Shown here: positions 45,851 to 55,953 of the stretch, piece by piece
Layout of the letters: every line of letters begins with the position of its first letter
Position numbering within the stretch: position 1 is the first letter of the stretch
Assembly: GCF_000226975.2 (NCBI RefSeq)
Contig: NZ_CP019285.1
Coordinates: forward strand, 3,162,001 to 3,226,000
DNA: 64,000 nt
Reading direction: 5' to 3'
Source of the DNA: Halobiforma lacisalsi AJ5
GTDB taxonomy: Archaea; Halobacteriota; Halobacteria; Halobacteriales; Natrialbaceae
The notes under the pieces: generated by a model
The model's database searches: none
Told to the model about the DNA's origin: nothing
What the model saw: the letters and a program-made list of their open reading frames with translations, nothing else
Made by a program: the position numbers and the translations under genes

Positions 45851-46795
45851 ATGACGCGTACAGCCGAGAAGGTCAACGCCCTCGTCCGCGAGGATGCCTC
45901 CATGTCAGACGCTCTCGAGGCGGTCCGCGAGGCGGCCGACGAGAACGGCGGCGAGATTCAGTGGGGGGACGTTAACGACGAGCTCACGAGCGGGCAGTGG
46001 GGCCGGTTGATCGAGAAAGGATTGTTGGTCGACGGCGACGAGGGGTTCGAGATCGCCGATCGGAACGCCTACGACGAGGCTCTCGACGGCGACGCCGAGG
46101 AGATCGACGTCCCCGACGTCGACGTCGACGCTGAGGAGTCGCAGTGGTCACAGTGGGACAAGATGGCCGGCGTCGGCTCGCTCCTGTTGATGATCGGGTA
46201 CTGGTTCGACTCCGTCCGAAACACGGTCGGCGGCGCGATCGACACGGTCCTCGGACCGCTAGACGCTGCCCTGCCGTTCTACGCAGTTATTCTCGCGGTC
46301 GCGATGTTGACGGGACTGTACTCGACGCTCCTGCAGGCGAACCTGATGAATCCCGAGATCATCGGCAAGTATCAGGAACGGATGAAGGCCATGCAGGACA
46401 AGCAAAAAGACGTCCGCGAGCGAAAGCAGGAGGCCGAAGAACGCGGTGCGAGCGACGCCGAGATCGAACGCCTCGAGAACGAACTCGAGGAGGTTCGCGA
46501 GGAGCAGATGGAGGCGATGGCCGACAACCTCGGGATGTTCAAAGAGCAGTTCCGCCCGATGGTCTGGATCATGCTGTTTACCATCCCGCTGTTCCTGTGG
46601 ATGTACTGGAACATCCTCACTGGGGAGGTTCCCGACGCGGAGATGCGGATGATCATGCCCATCGCTGGCGAAGTTTCGCTGGACGAGCGCCTGCTCGGGC
46701 CGATGTGGGCGTGGATCGTCTGGTACTTCCTGTGCTCGATGGGCTTCACGCAGTTGCTTCGGAAGTCGCTGAACATCGATATGACGCCGACCTGA
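45851..46795 (+). CDS. EMC3/TMCO1 (DUF106)-family membrane insertase-like protein
   Basis: The 314-residue protein has a soluble N-terminal 80 residues with winged-helix character ('QWGDVNDELTSGQWGRLIEKGLLVD'), then a membrane domain of about three to four helices. The coiled-coil hairpin 'NPEIIGKYQERMKAMQDKQK...' between the first and second helices is diagnostic of archaeal DUF106, related to EMC3, TMCO1, GET1 and YidC. It is expected to help insert membrane proteins. Gene order DUF106-cmk-cbf5 is conserved in archaea. Confidence 0.9.
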   Translation: MTRTAEKVNALVREDASMSDALEAVREAADENGGEIQWGDVNDELTSGQWGRLIEKGLLVDGDEGFEIADRNAYDEALDGDAEEIDVPDVDVDAEESQWSQWDKMAGVGSLLLMIGYWFDSVRNTVGGAIDTVLGPLDAALPFYAVILAVAMLTGLYSTLLQANLMNPEIIGKYQERMKAMQDKQKDVRERKQEAEERGASDAEIERLENELEEVREEQMEAMADNLGMFKEQFRPMVWIMLFTIPLFLWMYWNILTGEVPDAEMRMIMPIAGEVSLDERLLGPMWAWIVWYFLCSMGFTQLLRKSLNIDMTPT

Positions 46796-46946
46796 TCGGT
46801 CCAGCACCGCCACCGCCACCGGCACCGGACTGGTACCGGCACCGGTACCGTGTCCCCCTCACGACGACGGCGTGACCCGACGCCCGGAGGGTGTGACCTG
46901 CCGCCCGTTTCAAAACCCCTTTTAGCCGCCACGTCGCAGATCGGAT
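46796..46946. other. Spacer with GC-rich repeats between the insertase and cmk genes
   Basis: Bases 46803-46850 consist of overlapping CACCGCC / CACCGGC / GGTACCGG units, including the near-palindrome GGTACCGGCACCGGTACC at 46831-46848. A possible TATA (TTTTAG, 46919-46925) precedes cmk ATG 46947 by about 25 nt. The repeat block may be a terminator for the upstream gene. Confidence 0.45.
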
Positions 46947-47522
46947 ATGTTACTGACCGTCTCCGGTCCGCCAGGAAGCGGGAAGAGCACGACAGCGGAA
47001 CTGCTCGCCGACGCGTTCGACCTGGACCACGTCAGCGGCGGCGACATCTTCCGCGAACTGGCCGACGAACGGGGCTACACGCCCCTCGAGTTCAACAAAC
47101 TCGCCGAGGAGAACGACGAGATCGATCGCGATCTCGACCGTCGGCTCCGCGAGATCGCCCTCGAGGAGGACGACCTCGTCCTCGAGTCACGACTCGCCGG
47201 CTGGCTGGCCGGCGACCAGGCGGATTTCCGGTTCTGGCTCGACGCGCCGGCACGGGTTCGCGGCGAGCGGATCGCCGAGCGCGAGGAGAAGGATCCGGTC
47301 CGGGCGACCGAAGAGACCAAGGCCCGCGAGGCCAGCGAGGCCCAGCGCTACGAGGAGTACTACGGAATCGATATTCGCGACCTGACGATCTACGATCTCT
47401 CCGTGAACACGGCGCGCTGGGAACCCGACGCAGTGCTCGATATGCTCGTCACGGCGGTCGAGGAGTACGATCCCGACGGCGACGAAGGGAAGGCCCGGAT
47501 CGACCTCGAGTACGAGTTCTGA
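46947..47522 (+). CDS. cmk: Cytidylate kinase
   Basis: The 191-residue kinase phosphorylates CMP/dCMP. P-loop '[15 protein letters not shown]' is at residues 7-21, followed by '[12 protein letters not shown]' and the short NMP-binding insert typical of archaeal Cmk (shorter than bacterial forms of about 225). The closing LID-like '[15 protein letters not shown]' is present. The next gene begins 5 bp after the stop, so cmk and cbf5 are probably cotranscribed. Confidence 0.92.
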   Translation: MLLTVSGPPGSGKSTTAELLADAFDLDHVSGGDIFRELADERGYTPLEFNKLAEENDEIDRDLDRRLREIALEEDDLVLESRLAGWLAGDQADFRFWLDAPARVRGERIAEREEKDPVRATEETKAREASEAQRYEEYYGIDIRDLTIYDLSVNTARWEPDAVLDMLVTAVEEYDPDGDEGKARIDLEYEF

Positions 47523-47527
47523 TTCCG

Positions 47528-48442
47528 ATGACGCGCGACCTCCGCGACCCACCCGACGAGCGCTCGCCCGCGGACCTGCTGACGTTCGGCGTCGTCAACC
47601 TCGACAAACCCCCGGGGCCGTCCTCCCACCAGGTGAGCGGCTGGCTGCGGGACGCCGTCGACGAGACGCTCGCGGATCGCGGGCTCGAGGCGTCGATCGA
47701 TCGGGCCGCCCACGCCGGGACGCTCGATCCCAAGGTCACGGGCTGTCTGCCGGTCATGCTCGGCGACGCGACCCGTCTCGCACAGGTCTTCCTCGAGGGC
47801 CCAAAGGAGTACGTCGCCGTCCTCGAGTGTCACGGGTCGGTGCCGGCCGACACCGAGTCGATCGTCGCGGAGTTCGAGGGACCGATCTACCAGAAGCCGC
47901 CGCGCAAGAGCGCAGTCGCCCGCCGTCTGCGCGTACGCGAACTGTACAAGCTCGAGGTGCTCGAGGCCGAGGACCGCCGGCTCCTGCTCCGAATCGAGTG
48001 CGAGAGCGGGACCTACATCCGCAAACTCTGTCACGACCTGGGGCTGGCGCTGGGAACGGGGGCTCACATGGGAGATCTGCGGCGGACGGCAACGTCGCCG
48101 TTCGACGATCGCGACCTCCACTCGGCCCAGGAGTTCCTCGACGCGCTGGCGTTCTGGGTCGAGGACGACGACCCCGAACCCTTGTACGAAATCGTCGACC
48201 CAGCCGAGCGCATCCTCGAGGGGATTCCCGGGGTTTCGATCGCGCCGAGCGCGGCCCGCGAGGTCGCCGAGGGTGCGCCGGTCTACGCGCCCGGTGTCAT
48301 CGAAGTCGACGACGGCATCGAGTCCGGCGAACTGGTCGCCTGTTACACGCCCGACGGCGCGGCGGTCTGTCTCGGCGAGTTCGTCGGCCCGGCAGACGCG
48401 GGGTCGGGCGTCGTCGTCGACCTCGAGCGGGTTCTGGTCTGA
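47528..48442 (+). CDS. cbf5: H/ACA RNA-guided tRNA/rRNA pseudouridine synthase Cbf5 (TruB family)
   Basis: The 304-residue protein is the catalytic subunit of archaeal H/ACA ribonucleoproteins. The catalytic Asp is in 'AGTLDPKVTGCLPV' (around residue 65), with 'RLAQVFLEGPKEYVA' and 'CESGTYIRKLCHDLG' as further TruB motifs, and a C-terminal PUA domain (about 230-304). ATG 47528 is 5 bp after the cmk stop. The N-terminal extension is acidic. Confidence 0.93.
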   Translation: MTRDLRDPPDERSPADLLTFGVVNLDKPPGPSSHQVSGWLRDAVDETLADRGLEASIDRAAHAGTLDPKVTGCLPVMLGDATRLAQVFLEGPKEYVAVLECHGSVPADTESIVAEFEGPIYQKPPRKSAVARRLRVRELYKLEVLEAEDRRLLLRIECESGTYIRKLCHDLGLALGTGAHMGDLRRTATSPFDDRDLHSAQEFLDALAFWVEDDDPEPLYEIVDPAERILEGIPGVSIAPSAAREVAEGAPVYAPGVIEVDDGIESGELVACYTPDGAAVCLGEFVGPADAGSGVVVDLERVLV

Positions 48443-48603
48443 GACGGTTTACTGCAGTCAGTTCCGGCGCAACTGCCGCCCGGATCGCCGTTGTGCCGGT
48501 ATGTCGGTACAGGGATCCGTATGAACGGTTTTCGCCTCGCGGTTCCGTCGGGGTTGATACTCGAACGCCGTAATACTTTGAACGTCCTTGCACAGTATAA
48601 GGT

Positions 48604-49428
48604 ATGCCAACAGCTAACAGGGACGGAACCTCGATCGCCTACGAGGTCGACGGCCCTGCCGACGGCGAGCCGGTGGTCTTCGTCGAAGGCCTCGGTTACG
48701 GGCGATGGATGTGGCGCTGGCAGCGACGCGGGCTCTCCGAGGAGTACCGGACGATCCTGCCCGACAACCGGGGAACCGGCGAGTCCGACGCGCCGTCGGG
48801 CCCGTACACGATCGAGGGGATGGCGGCCGACCTCGAGGCCGTCCTCGCCGACGTCGGCGTCGAGGAAGCTCACGTCGTCGGCGCGAGCATGGGCGGAATG
48901 ATCGCCCAGACGTACGCGCTCGAGTACGATCGGGCAGCGACGATCTCCCTGCTCTGTACGAGTCCCGGCGGGCCGGAGGCCGAGCCGGTCCCCGAGAGGA
49001 CCCAGCAACGCCTGCTCGACGTTCCCGAGGGGGCAGACGAGCGCGAGACGATCCGTTACCGGATGGAACCGGCCGTTTCCGACGGATTCTACGACGAGAA
49101 CCCGGATCTGGTCGACCGGATCGTCGACTGGCGGCTCGAGAGCGACGCCGACGAGGAGCCCCGTGCCGCCCAGGCCGCGGCGGTGGAGGCGTTCGACGAG
49201 AGCGACCGCGTTTCCGACCTCGAGGTGCCGGCCCTGGTCCTCCACGGGACCGAGGATCGGGTCGTCCCCGTCGAGAACGCGGAACTGCTGGCCGAGCGGC
49301 TCCCCGACGCCTCGCTCGCGCTATGTGAGGGCGGTCCCCACCTCTTTTTCATCGAGGAGTCGGCGTGGGTCAACGAGCGGCTCCGCGAGTTCCTGTCGCG
49401 ACACCCCCTCGAGGAGGGTCGCGCATGA
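48604..49428 (+). CDS. Alpha/beta-fold hydrolase
   Basis: The 274-residue enzyme has the nucleophile elbow 'GASMGGM' (Ser near 96), an acid Asp in 'LHGTEDRVVP' and a His in 'CEGGPHLFF'. The oxyanion segment is 'VEGLGYGRWMW'. A TATA-like CGTAATAC lies about 30 nt before ATG 48604. The stop overlaps the next gene's start (ATGA), linking it to an acyl-CoA ligase. It may release the carboxylic acid that the ligase then activates; ester, lactone or thioester substrates cannot be distinguished. Confidence 0.88.
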   Translation: MPTANRDGTSIAYEVDGPADGEPVVFVEGLGYGRWMWRWQRRGLSEEYRTILPDNRGTGESDAPSGPYTIEGMAADLEAVLADVGVEEAHVVGASMGGMIAQTYALEYDRAATISLLCTSPGGPEAEPVPERTQQRLLDVPEGADERETIRYRMEPAVSDGFYDENPDLVDRIVDWRLESDADEEPRAAQAAAVEAFDESDRVSDLEVPALVLHGTEDRVVPVENAELLAERLPDASLALCEGGPHLFFIEESAWVNERLREFLSRHPLEEGRA

Positions 49429-50999
49429 ACTGGGGGTCCGATCCCTACGAGTGGGTCGGCGACTGGAGCGGGCGCCGAGCGTCGCTGTCGCCGGACCGGA
49501 CCGCAGTGATCGACGAGACCGAGGGCGAAGCGTACACCTACGCCGACCTCGACGACCGGGCCAACGCGACGGCGCGGCTGCTCGAGTCGGTCGGCGTCGA
49601 CGAGGGCGAACGGGTCGCCGTCGTCTCCCGGAACCGGGTCGAGGCGTTCGACCTGTTCTTCGCGACCGGAAAGCTGGGTGCGATCCTCGCGCCGCTGTCC
49701 TATCGGCTCGCGCCGCCGGAACTGGCCGAGTTGCTGGATCTCGTCGAGCCGCGGCTGCTGGTCATCGAGTCGCCGTTCGTCGAGCGGATCGAGCACGCGC
49801 TGGCCCGGGCCGACGTCGATCCGATCGTCTTCGAACTGGCGGCGGACGAGATCGCGGGCGGCTGGGACCTGTACGCCGACCGCGTGCCGGACGACGGGAG
49901 CCCGGTCGAAACCGCCGAGCGGTCGCTCTCGGATCCCCACCTCCTGTTGCACACCGGCGGCTCGACGGGGACGCCCAAGGAGACGACGATCACCCACGGC
50001 TCGATCTACTGGAACTCGTTCAACACGATCACGGCCTGGGGACTGCGGCCCGACGACGTCGCCCCGATGGTGTTCCCGATCTTCCACACGGGCGGCTGGA
50101 ACGTCCTCACGCTCCCGTTTTTCAACATGGGCGGCACGCTGATCATCGACCGCGAGGTCGAACCCGACCGCGTCCTGGAACAGATCGATCGCCACGGTGC
50201 GACGGTGCTCGTCGCGGTGCCGGCCGTGTTGCGGACGATGGCCCGCCACGACGGCTGGGAGCGGGCGGATCTCTCGACGCTTCGCTTCGTCAAGAGCGGC
50301 GGCGGCCCCTGTCGCGACGCGATCGTCCGCGCGTGGCGAAACCGTGGCGTCGAGTTCTCGCAGGGGTACGGGCTGACCGAGTGCGGGCCGAACAATTTCG
50401 CGATGCCCGACGAGTGGGCAAACGAGAAGGTCGCGAGCGTCGGCAAGCCCGTGATGCACACGGACGTCCGCGTGGTCGACGACGACGGGCGAGTGCTCGA
50501 GACCGGCGAGATCGGCGAACTCGAACTCGCCGGGCCCCACGCCGCGGCGGGCTACTGGGGCGATTCGGGCGAGGGCGAGGAGACCTTCGCCGACGGCTGG
50601 GTCTCGACGGGCGACCTGGCCCGGCGGGACGAGGACGGCTTCTACCACATCGAGGGTCGGAAGAAGAACATGTTCATCAGCGGCGGGGAGAACGTCTACC
50701 CACCCGAAGTCGAGGACGAGATCGCGGACCACCCCGCCGTTGCCGAAGTTCTCGTCATCGGCGTCCCAGACGACCAGTGGGGGACTGTCGGGAAGGCCGT
50801 CGTCGAACCAGCCGAGGACGCCGAGACCGAAGACGGGACACCGCTGACCCTGCGGGAACTCGAGGCCTACCTCGACGGCCGCCTCGCCCGATTCAAGATC
50901 CCCAAGTACCTCGAGTTCGTCGACGAGATGCCGACGAGCGGTCCCTCGAAGCTCGACCGGGCGGCCGTCAAGGATCGGTTCGGGGGTGAGCCGGAGTGA
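49425..50999 (+). CDS. Acyl-CoA synthetase (AMP-forming ligase)
   Basis: The 524-residue adenylate-forming enzyme carries 'LLLHTGGSTGTPKETTITH' (P-loop-like A3), 'QGYGLTECGP' (A5), 'GWVSTGDLA' (A7), 'GRKKNMFISGGENVYP' (A8) and catalytic Lys in 'PTSGPSKLDR' (A10). It links a carboxylate to CoA via an acyl-AMP. Chain length or aromatic preference cannot be told from motifs. ATG 49425 overlaps the hydrolase stop; a longer in-frame reading from 49365 would lie inside that gene. Confidence 0.92.
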   Translation: MNWGSDPYEWVGDWSGRRASLSPDRTAVIDETEGEAYTYADLDDRANATARLLESVGVDEGERVAVVSRNRVEAFDLFFATGKLGAILAPLSYRLAPPELAELLDLVEPRLLVIESPFVERIEHALARADVDPIVFELAADEIAGGWDLYADRVPDDGSPVETAERSLSDPHLLLHTGGSTGTPKETTITHGSIYWNSFNTITAWGLRPDDVAPMVFPIFHTGGWNVLTLPFFNMGGTLIIDREVEPDRVLEQIDRHGATVLVAVPAVLRTMARHDGWERADLSTLRFVKSGGGPCRDAIVRAWRNRGVEFSQGYGLTECGPNNFAMPDEWANEKVASVGKPVMHTDVRVVDDDGRVLETGEIGELELAGPHAAAGYWGDSGEGEETFADGWVSTGDLARRDEDGFYHIEGRKKNMFISGGENVYPPEVEDEIADHPAVAEVLVIGVPDDQWGTVGKAVVEPAEDAETEDGTPLTLRELEAYLDGRLARFKIPKYLEFVDEMPTSGPSKLDRAAVKDRFGGEPE

Positions 51000-51066
51000 C
51001 GCCGTCTACCCACCGACAGAGGCAAGTGGTAACATATCAAAGTCGGGACGAACGACAGGATCGTTC

Positions 51067-51768
51067 ATGATCGACCTTACGCTGGACATGGAGCAGTACG
51101 ACTGCCCGTTCATCGATACGACGGACGACCACGCCGTGTCGTTCTCGACGCTCCAGTGGGAGTTCGACCGTCACAGTCGTGAACTCGAGACCCGGATGAT
51201 CGTCGAGGGAGAGAACCGGTCCGTCCTCGAGTCGGGGCTCTCGGCAGTCCAGGAGCACCCGAACATGCGAACCTGTGACCTGTTCAAGAAACGGGAGGAG
51301 CGAGCGGTCATCAGGACGGTGATCGACGAGACGGACGCGATGGCGACGATCAGGGCCAACGGCGGCTACATCACGGGGCCGTTCCACATCCAGGACGGAA
51401 GCGAACGCTGGGATATCGGCTTCGACGAGGAGGCGGACGCCGACGCTGCGCTCGCGGAACTCGAGCGGAACAACGAGTACTCGCTCGAAAGCCGCCAGGT
51501 CATGGCGTTCGACGCTGGTGGCGACGTTCTGGAACACGCCGAGGCCGCGCGCGAACTGCTCGAGGGGTGTCGGGAGCTCTCGACCGTCGAACGCGAAACG
51601 CTTCGGGTCGCAGCGGAGAAGGGCTATTTCGATCAGCCCCGGGGTGCCACGCTGCAGATGCTCGCCAACGAGTTCGACATTTCCGATACCGCCGTCTCGA
51701 AGAACGTCCGCCGGGCCGAACGGAAGATCCTGCGGCGAGTCGTCGACGCGCTCGAGTCCGTCGAGTAG
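51067..51768 (+). CDS. HTH-10 (Bat-type) transcription regulator
   Basis: The 233-residue protein has an N-terminal Bat sensory domain (about 1-150) and a C-terminal HTH-10 (about 170-230, 'LSTVERETLRVAAEKGYFDQPRGA', recognition helix 'DTAVSKNVRRAERKIL'). A TATA-like ACATATC lies about 33 nt before ATG 51067; upstream in-frame reading was rejected for that reason. Its location between the ligase gene and the liv-type operon makes it the natural candidate regulator of both. Confidence 0.87.
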   Translation: MIDLTLDMEQYDCPFIDTTDDHAVSFSTLQWEFDRHSRELETRMIVEGENRSVLESGLSAVQEHPNMRTCDLFKKREERAVIRTVIDETDAMATIRANGGYITGPFHIQDGSERWDIGFDEEADADAALAELERNNEYSLESRQVMAFDAGGDVLEHAEAARELLEGCRELSTVERETLRVAAEKGYFDQPRGATLQMLANEFDISDTAVSKNVRRAERKILRRVVDALESVE

Positions 51769-51855
51769 ATCGAATCGGACCGAGAGCTATCTTTCGGCCT
51801 ATTTTCCCGCGTTTGACTCGTTCGCCCAGGCGTAGGTCCGGTCCCCATTGACCCC

Positions 51856-51873
51856 GGGTTGGTATACCAACCC
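51856..51873. promoter_or_regulatory. 18-bp perfect palindrome, operator candidate
   Basis: GGGTTGGTATACCAACCC is a perfect palindrome. The half-site TTGGTATA recurs at 51885-51892, 26 bp downstream of the copy at 51859. The central GGTATACC may itself be the TATA box: its centre is about 27 nt before a start at about 51892, giving a short leader to ATG 51903. Confidence 0.6.
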
Positions 51874-51902
51874 ATCCAGTATTGTTGGTATAAACACATC
51901 CT

Positions 51903-53279
51903 ATGCTTAGTATGGGATATAATACCACTCGACGTGGGGCGCTGAAGCGAACGGGTGCACTGACCGCGGTCGGCCTCGGTGGGCTCGCAGGGTGTCTCGA
52001 CGAGCAAGGGGGACAGGCGGGCGGCGACCCGGAAGACGAAACGATAACGATCGGCGCGTTGCAGCCGGTGTCGGGCGAACTCGAGTACTACGGACAGATC
52101 AGCCTGATGGGGTTCTACTCCGGCCTGGCGTACAAGTACGGGGTCGATCCCATCGAGGACATGACGACGGGGTCGTACGAGCTCGACCCCGACGACGGGC
52201 CGACGTTCGAGATCATCGTCGAGGACACGGAGTTCAACCCGGAGACGGCCCAGAACGTCGCGGAGAGCCTCGTCGTGGACGAAGACGTCGACCTCCTCTT
52301 CGGCGGATCGTCGTCTGACTCAGCCCGGCGGATCATCCCGAACGTCGTCGACGAGGCGGACGTTCCCTACATCATCGGGCCGGCCGCCGACGGCGACATC
52401 ACCGTCTCGAGCGAGCACTGTCACGACCTCGCGTTCCGCGCGAGCGAACACACGGCGATGGACGCTCGCGCCGGCGGGCGATACGTTGCCGAACAGGGAG
52501 ACGTCTCGACGGTCGCGATCTTCGCCGCGGAGGGCGCGTTCGGCGAAGGCGTCGCGAACAACTACCAGGAGGTCCTCGAGAACCAGGGGGTCGAGGTACT
52601 CGAGCCGCGGTTCGTCGAGGCCGGCTACAGCGAGTTCGAGGGCATGTTCGACGAGGCCGTCGAGCAGGGCGCCGACGGCGTCGTCGGCGGGTTCACGTTC
52701 ATCACCCTCCCCGAGTTCCTCCCGACGGCGATGTCCTACGACGAGATTCAGGCCTTCGGCGGGTTCGCCGCGCTCGTCACGACCCAGATCACGGGGCAGA
52801 CGGTCGAGGCGGTCCTCGGCGAGGACTTCACCGCCGAAGACATTCAGGATGCAGGGCTCGGCCCCTTCACGACCCGATACCACTGGAACCAGTACGACAA
52901 CCCGATCAACGACGAGTTCGTCGATCTGCACATCGACGCCTACGACCAGGTGCCGGACCTGTTCAGCGCCGGGACCTTCGTCGGCGCGTCGGCGCTCGTC
53001 CAGGCAATCGAGGAAAGCGGGTCGACCGAGGGCGAGGACATCGCCGACGCCATGCACGGGATGACCGTCACGGACACGCCGAAAGGCGAGAACGCGTACA
53101 CGTTCCAGGAACACAACAACCAGGCGGCCTCCGCGATGACGGTCGCCTGGCCGGTCCCGACCAGCGAGGAGTACGAGGACACCTGGGACGCGGCCGTGAT
53201 GCCGGGCGAACCGGTCGAGACCTACGCAGCCGAGGAGGTCGTGGTGCCGGCCGAGGAAGCGTCCTGCGACCTGGGGTGA
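51903..53279 (+). CDS. ABC substrate-binding lipoprotein, LivJ/urea/amide type
   Basis: The 458-residue receptor has a Tat signal 'TTRRGALKRTGALTAVG' with lipobox LAGC, so it is lipid-anchored outside. The mature part has the two-lobed type I fold of leucine-type receptors: 'ITIGALQPVSGELEYYG', 'LFGGSSSDSARRIIP', 'FGEGVANNYQEVL'. The ligand is not certain; this family also binds urea, amides and aromatic acids. ATG 51912 is an alternative start, nine bases on. It is the first gene of a coupled five-subunit importer operon. Confidence 0.9.
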   Translation: MLSMGYNTTRRGALKRTGALTAVGLGGLAGCLDEQGGQAGGDPEDETITIGALQPVSGELEYYGQISLMGFYSGLAYKYGVDPIEDMTTGSYELDPDDGPTFEIIVEDTEFNPETAQNVAESLVVDEDVDLLFGGSSSDSARRIIPNVVDEADVPYIIGPAADGDITVSSEHCHDLAFRASEHTAMDARAGGRYVAEQGDVSTVAIFAAEGAFGEGVANNYQEVLENQGVEVLEPRFVEAGYSEFEGMFDEAVEQGADGVVGGFTFITLPEFLPTAMSYDEIQAFGGFAALVTTQITGQTVEAVLGEDFTAEDIQDAGLGPFTTRYHWNQYDNPINDEFVDLHIDAYDQVPDLFSAGTFVGASALVQAIEESGSTEGEDIADAMHGMTVTDTPKGENAYTFQEHNNQAASAMTVAWPVPTSEEYEDTWDAAVMPGEPVETYAAEEVVVPAEEASCDLG

Positions 53280-53288
53280 GGTGATCGA

Positions 53289-54172
<884 letters not shown>

Positions 54173-54176
<4 letters not shown>

Positions 54177-54904
54177 GCGATCCCAGCGACTCCGCAGACG
54201 GCTCCCGACCGCTGCTCGAACTCGAGGGCGTCCACACCTACTACGGCGAGAGCCACGTCCTCCAGGGGGTCGACCTCTCCGTCGACGAGGGGGAGATCGT
54301 CGCCCTGATCGGGCGCAACGGCGTCGGGAAGACGACAACGCTGCGCTCGATCCTGCAACTGACCCCGCCACGCGAGGGGACGGTTCGGTTCCGCGGCGAG
54401 GACGTCACCGGCGAGAGCACCCACGACGTCACCGGGCGCGGCATCGGCTGGGTGCCCGAGGAGCGACGGATGTTCGGCTACCTCACGGTCGAGGAGAACG
54501 TCCGCGTCTCCGTCGGTCCCGACCGCGACTACGAGGCCCTGCGGGAGTACGTCTTCGACCTGTTCCCTGACCTGGAGCAGTTCCGCGAAAAGGAGGCCCG
54601 GAACCTCAGCGGCGGCCAACAACAGATGCTCGCGATCGCCCGAGCGCTGGTCGGCGACAACGACCTGCTGCTGGTCGACGAGCCGAGCGAGGGGCTCGCG
54701 CCGATGATCGTCGACCAGGTCGTCGAGGCGCTGCGGGAAGCGTCCGCGGACACGACCATGATCCTCGTCGAACAGAACTTCCCGCTGGCGATGGACCTCG
54801 CGGATCGGTTCTACCTGCTCGATCACGGGACCGTCGTCGAGTCGGGCGAGACCGAGGGCGTCACCGCCGAGGACGAACGCATCCGGAGGTATCTGTCGGC
54901 ATGA
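54173..54904 (+). CDS. livF: Branched-chain-amino-acid-type ABC transporter ATPase LivF
   Basis: The 243-residue ATPase carries Walker A GRNGVGKTT, 'GWVPEERRMFGYLTVEEN' (Q-loop region typical of LivF), signature LSGGQQQMLAIARAL, Walker B 'LLLVDEPSEGLAP' and switch residues 'LVEQNF'. It pairs with LivG as a heterodimeric motor. Overlaps at both ends (4 bp each) tie it to livG and livH. Confidence 0.92.
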
Positions 54905-55953
54905 CGGGAATGGAATCCGCACTCGCGGTCGCGGCGTCCGGGGTCGTCTCCGACACCCCGCTCGTCGTCGACGCCGTCTCGCGGCTGTTCCGTCCCGATA
55001 CGGTGTCGCGCATCCTCATCGAAGGGCTCGGGAAGGCGTCGATCTACTTCATCATCGCGGTCGGACTGACGCTGGTGTTCGGGCTCATGGGCGTGCTCAA
55101 CTTCGCACACGGCGCCTTCGCGATGCTCGGCGCGTACGTCGGCGGCCTCCTGATGGTGCTCGCGGTCTCGAGCGGCACTGGTCCGTACGCCCGCGTCGCC
55201 TTCTTCGTGGTCGTCGCCGCGGTCGTCTTCGGGCTCATGACGGCCGCCGGAAGCGTCCTCGAGATCGGGCTCGTTCGGCCGATATACGACCGGACGCCGA
55301 TGTACCAGATACTACTGACGTTCGGGGTCGGCCTCATCCTCGAGGAGGGGGCCCGGATCGTCACCTCCGCGCGGGGAATCCAGCCAGAGCCGACCTGGAC
55401 CGGCGCGGCGGCGACGATCCCGAACGCCCTCGAGACGTTCTACTCGATCCTGGGGGCGAGCATCCGCGGGTTCTACATGTTCGCGATCGTCGCCGGGGTT
55501 GCCGTCGCGGCGGCGGTCTGGGCGTTCCTGAACCGGACGCTGTACGGCCTCTACATCCGGGCCGGCAGCGAGGACCCGGAGATGGTCGAGGCGCTCGGTA
55601 TCGACGTCCGGAAGGCGTTTACCGTCGTCTTCGGGCTCGGTACCGGGCTCGCGGCCGTCGGCGGCGTCTTCCTGATGTGGGACCCCACGTGGGGGCCGAG
55701 CGTCCTGTTGAACATCGACGCGTTACTCTATGCGTTCGTCGTGGTCGTCATCGGCGGCCTCGGCTCGTTCAAGGGGACGCTGGCCGCGGCGGTGATCGTC
55801 GGGATCGCCGACTCCTTCACGACCTGGCTGTTCAACACGGGGATCGTCGCCTTCCCCGGCCTCCCCGAAGTGACGATCTTCGCCCTGCTGGTGACCGTAT
55901 TGATCGTCCGCCCACAGGGGCTGTACGGCGTCGAGGAGGTGGGTGGCCATTAG
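54901..55953 (+). CDS. livH: Branched-chain-amino-acid-type ABC transporter permease LivH
   Basis: The 350-residue membrane protein has about eight helices. Family landmarks are 'VFGLMGVLNFAHGAFAMLGAY' in the N-terminal half, 'EALGIDVRKAFTVVFGLGTGLAAVGG' and 'VVVVIGGLGSFKGTLAAAVIVG' in the C-terminal half. The first 35 residues are an extra hydrophilic lead. It forms the channel with LivM. Confidence 0.9.
   Translation: MTGMESALAVAASGVVSDTPLVVDAVSRLFRPDTVSRILIEGLGKASIYFIIAVGLTLVFGLMGVLNFAHGAFAMLGAYVGGLLMVLAVSSGTGPYARVAFFVVVAAVVFGLMTAAGSVLEIGLVRPIYDRTPMYQILLTFGVGLILEEGARIVTSARGIQPEPTWTGAAATIPNALETFYSILGASIRGFYMFAIVAGVAVAAAVWAFLNRTLYGLYIRAGSEDPEMVEALGIDVRKAFTVVFGLGTGLAAVGGVFLMWDPTWGPSVLLNIDALLYAFVVVVIGGLGSFKGTLAAAVIVGIADSFTTWLFNTGIVAFPGLPEVTIFALLVTVLIVRPQGLYGVEEVGGH

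Noticed and set aside
51889-51894. TATAAA as promoter of the Liv-type receptor
   Set aside because: It is only 9-14 nt before the first ATG, too near for an archaeal TATA box; the palindromic GGTATACC upstream fits better.
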